Below, piece by piece: positions 4,441 through 5,796 of a stretch of 5,796 bases of DNA (within the stretch, counting starts at the first letter, position 1; the number at the start of each line of letters is the position of its first letter). Under the pieces are notes generated by a model. That model saw only the letters and a program-made list of their open reading frames with translations. It did not search any database and was not told the DNA's origin. This DNA is from an uncultured Rhodanobacteraceae bacterium (GTDB lineage Bacteria; Pseudomonadota; Gammaproteobacteria; Xanthomonadales; Rhodanobacteraceae). A program made the translations under genes and the position numbers. The stretch covers positions 1 through 5,796 of the forward strand of contig CALFNI010000575.1 of assembly GCA_937902695.1 (NCBI GenBank), in the 5' to 3' direction.

Positions 4441-5796
4441 ATGACCTCGAACCGAAGACTCTGGACGTCGCTCAGCCTCCTCCTGATCGCGTCGTTTTCC
4501 GTGCTGCTGTGGATGGGCCGCGAGATCTACCACGCGGCGCCGCCCGTGCCCGAGCGCGTCGTCGCCGCCAACGGCGCTTTGCTCTTCGACCGGGACGATA
4601 TCGAGACCGGCCGCATCGTCTGGCAGACGACCGGAGGACAACAGCTCGGCTCGATCTGGGGCCATGGCGCGTATGTCGCGCCGGACTGGAGCGCCGACTG
4701 GCTGCACCGCGAGGCCGAGGCGCTGCTCGAGATCTGGGCGAGGCGTGACCACGATTCGGCGTATGCCGCACTCGACGCCGCGACGCGCGAATCGCTCGCC
4801 GCACGCCTGCGGGCCGAAATGCGCGCCAATACCTACGACGCAACGACCCGCACGCTCACGCTGTCGAACGATCGCGCGCTCGCGATCGAAAACGTCGGCG
4901 CCCACTACGTCAGCCTGTTCGGCAACGATCCGGCGACGGCGAAGCTGCGCAGGGACTATGCGATGCGCGACGGCACGGTCGACACGCTCGAGCATCGCGA
5001 AAAGCTCGGCGCGTTCTTTTTCTGGACCGCGTGGGCGGCCGTCACCGATCGTCCGGGCGACACGAAGACGTACACGAACAACTGGCCGTACGATCCGCTC
5101 ATCGGCAACACGCCGACGCCGTCGACGTTCCTCTGGACGGTATTCAGCGTGCTGTTCCTGATCGCCGGCATCGCGCTGCTCGCCTGGCACCATGCGCGCA
5201 CCGCGACGCACGACGCCGCGCCGACGCCGCCCGCGTTCGATCCGCTGCGGCATCTCGTCGTCACGCCGTCGATGCTTGCGAGCGCGAAGTTCTTCTGGCT
5301 GGTGATAGCGCTCTTCCTGACGCAGATCCTGCTCGGCGCGATCACTGCGCACTATCAGGTCGAAGGGCACGATTTCTACGGCCTCGCGCTTTCGAACGTG
5401 CTGCCTTATTCGCTGTCGCGCTCGTGGCATACCGAACTTGCGGTGCTGTGGATCGCGACCGCGTGGCTCGGCACCGGGCTCTACATCGCGCCGGCGATCT
5501 CGGGCCACGAGCCGAAGTTCCAGCGGCTCGGCGTCAACGTGCTGTTCGGCGCGCTCGTGCTCGTCGTCGTCGGCGCGTTCGTCGGCCAGTGGTTCGCCGT
5601 CATGCAGAAGCTCGGCCTCGCGGCCAACTTCTGGATCGGACACCAGGGCTGGGAATATGTCGACATCGGGCGTGTGTTCCAGATCGGGCTCTTCGCCGGG
5701 CTGATGCTCTGGCTGACGCTGGTCGGCCGCGCGCTATGGCCGGCGATCCGGCGTCGCGACGACACCTCGTCGATCGTCACGCTGCTGTTACTCTCG
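4441..5796 (+). CDS. norB: Quinol-dependent nitric oxide reductase, N-terminal 452 residues (cut by window edge)
   Basis: An inner-membrane enzyme that reduces 2 NO to N2O using quinol, for denitrification or NO detoxification. The frame is open from the ATG at 4441 to the last base; full qNORs are about 750-770 residues, so roughly 300 are missing. The first membrane helix (about 7-26) is followed by the long periplasmic N-terminal domain that distinguishes single-subunit qNOR (NorZ) from cytochrome-c-dependent cNOR, including GQQLGSIWGHGAYVAPDW (66-83) and ENVGAHYVSLFG. There is no heme c motif CxxCH. A second helix lies near 228-250, then helices with H304, H330 (SWHTELAVLW, the probable low-spin heme b ligand) and GHQGWEYVDIGR (400-411). 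The heme b3/FeB catalytic histidines are expected beyond the window. The ribosome site is weak (GAGA at 4431-4434). It is controlled by the box at 4372-4385 and possibly by the palindromes at 4406-4433. Confidence 0.95.
   Translation, partial: MTSNRRLWTSLSLLLIASFSVLLWMGREIYHAAPPVPERVVAANGALLFDRDDIETGRIVWQTTGGQQLGSIWGHGAYVAPDWSADWLHREAEALLEIWARRDHDSAYAALDAATRESLAARLRAEMRANTYDATTRTLTLSNDRALAIENVGAHYVSLFGNDPATAKLRRDYAMRDGTVDTLEHREKLGAFFFWTAWAAVTDRPGDTKTYTNNWPYDPLIGNTPTPSTFLWTVFSVLFLIAGIALLAWHHARTATHDAAPTPPAFDPLRHLVVTPSMLASAKFFWLVIALFLTQILLGAITAHYQVEGHDFYGLALSNVLPYSLSRSWHTELAVLWIATAWLGTGLYIAPAISGHEPKFQRLGVNVLFGALVLVVVGAFVGQWFAVMQKLGLAANFWIGHQGWEYVDIGRVFQIGLFAGLMLWLTLVGRALWPAIRRRDDTSSIVTLLLLS

Noticed and set aside
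3355..5643. Long minus-strand open frame (762 codons) opposite fnr and norB
   Set aside because: Same reason: it is a compositional shadow of two clearly identified plus-strand genes.

Overview
The window is GC-rich bacterial DNA with strong G/C preference at third codon positions. Gene content and protein style point to a betaproteobacterium, most likely Burkholderia or a close relative; this is inference from the sequence, with no database search. It reads as a low-oxygen / nitric-oxide response cluster. I see no mobile element, CRISPR array, rRNA or tRNA.

Layout: positions 1-1069 hold a minus-strand operon read right to left: a single-domain universal stress protein (Usp), then a short phasin-like protein, then the first 73 codons of a second Usp-family protein cut by the window edge. 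Positions 1070-1242 are a divergent promoter region with two FNR-type boxes. From 1243 rightwards everything is on the plus strand: a tandem-domain Usp, an oxygen-independent coproporphyrinogen III dehydrogenase (hemN), an FNR/ANR-type oxygen-sensing regulator with its full four-cysteine cluster set, and the first 452 codons of a quinol-dependent nitric oxide reductase (norB/norZ) that runs off the right edge.

How it fits together: four 14-bp boxes of the form TTGAY-SSAG-RTCAV precede the four likely transcription units (minus operon, tandem Usp, hemN-fnr, norB). The FNR-like protein has the E..SR recognition helix expected to read such boxes, and its own gene lies directly behind hemN, so it probably boosts its own synthesis. 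Under low oxygen the set would supply heme without O2 (HemN), remove NO (NorB), and make stress/persistence proteins (Usps, phasin-like). This resembles in kind the low-oxygen-activated (lxa) locus known from Burkholderia cenocepacia. The least explained element is a dense set of nested palindromes in the norB leader, overlapping the predicted transcription start. I do not see a wholly new enzymatic system; the interest is mainly in the regulatory layout.
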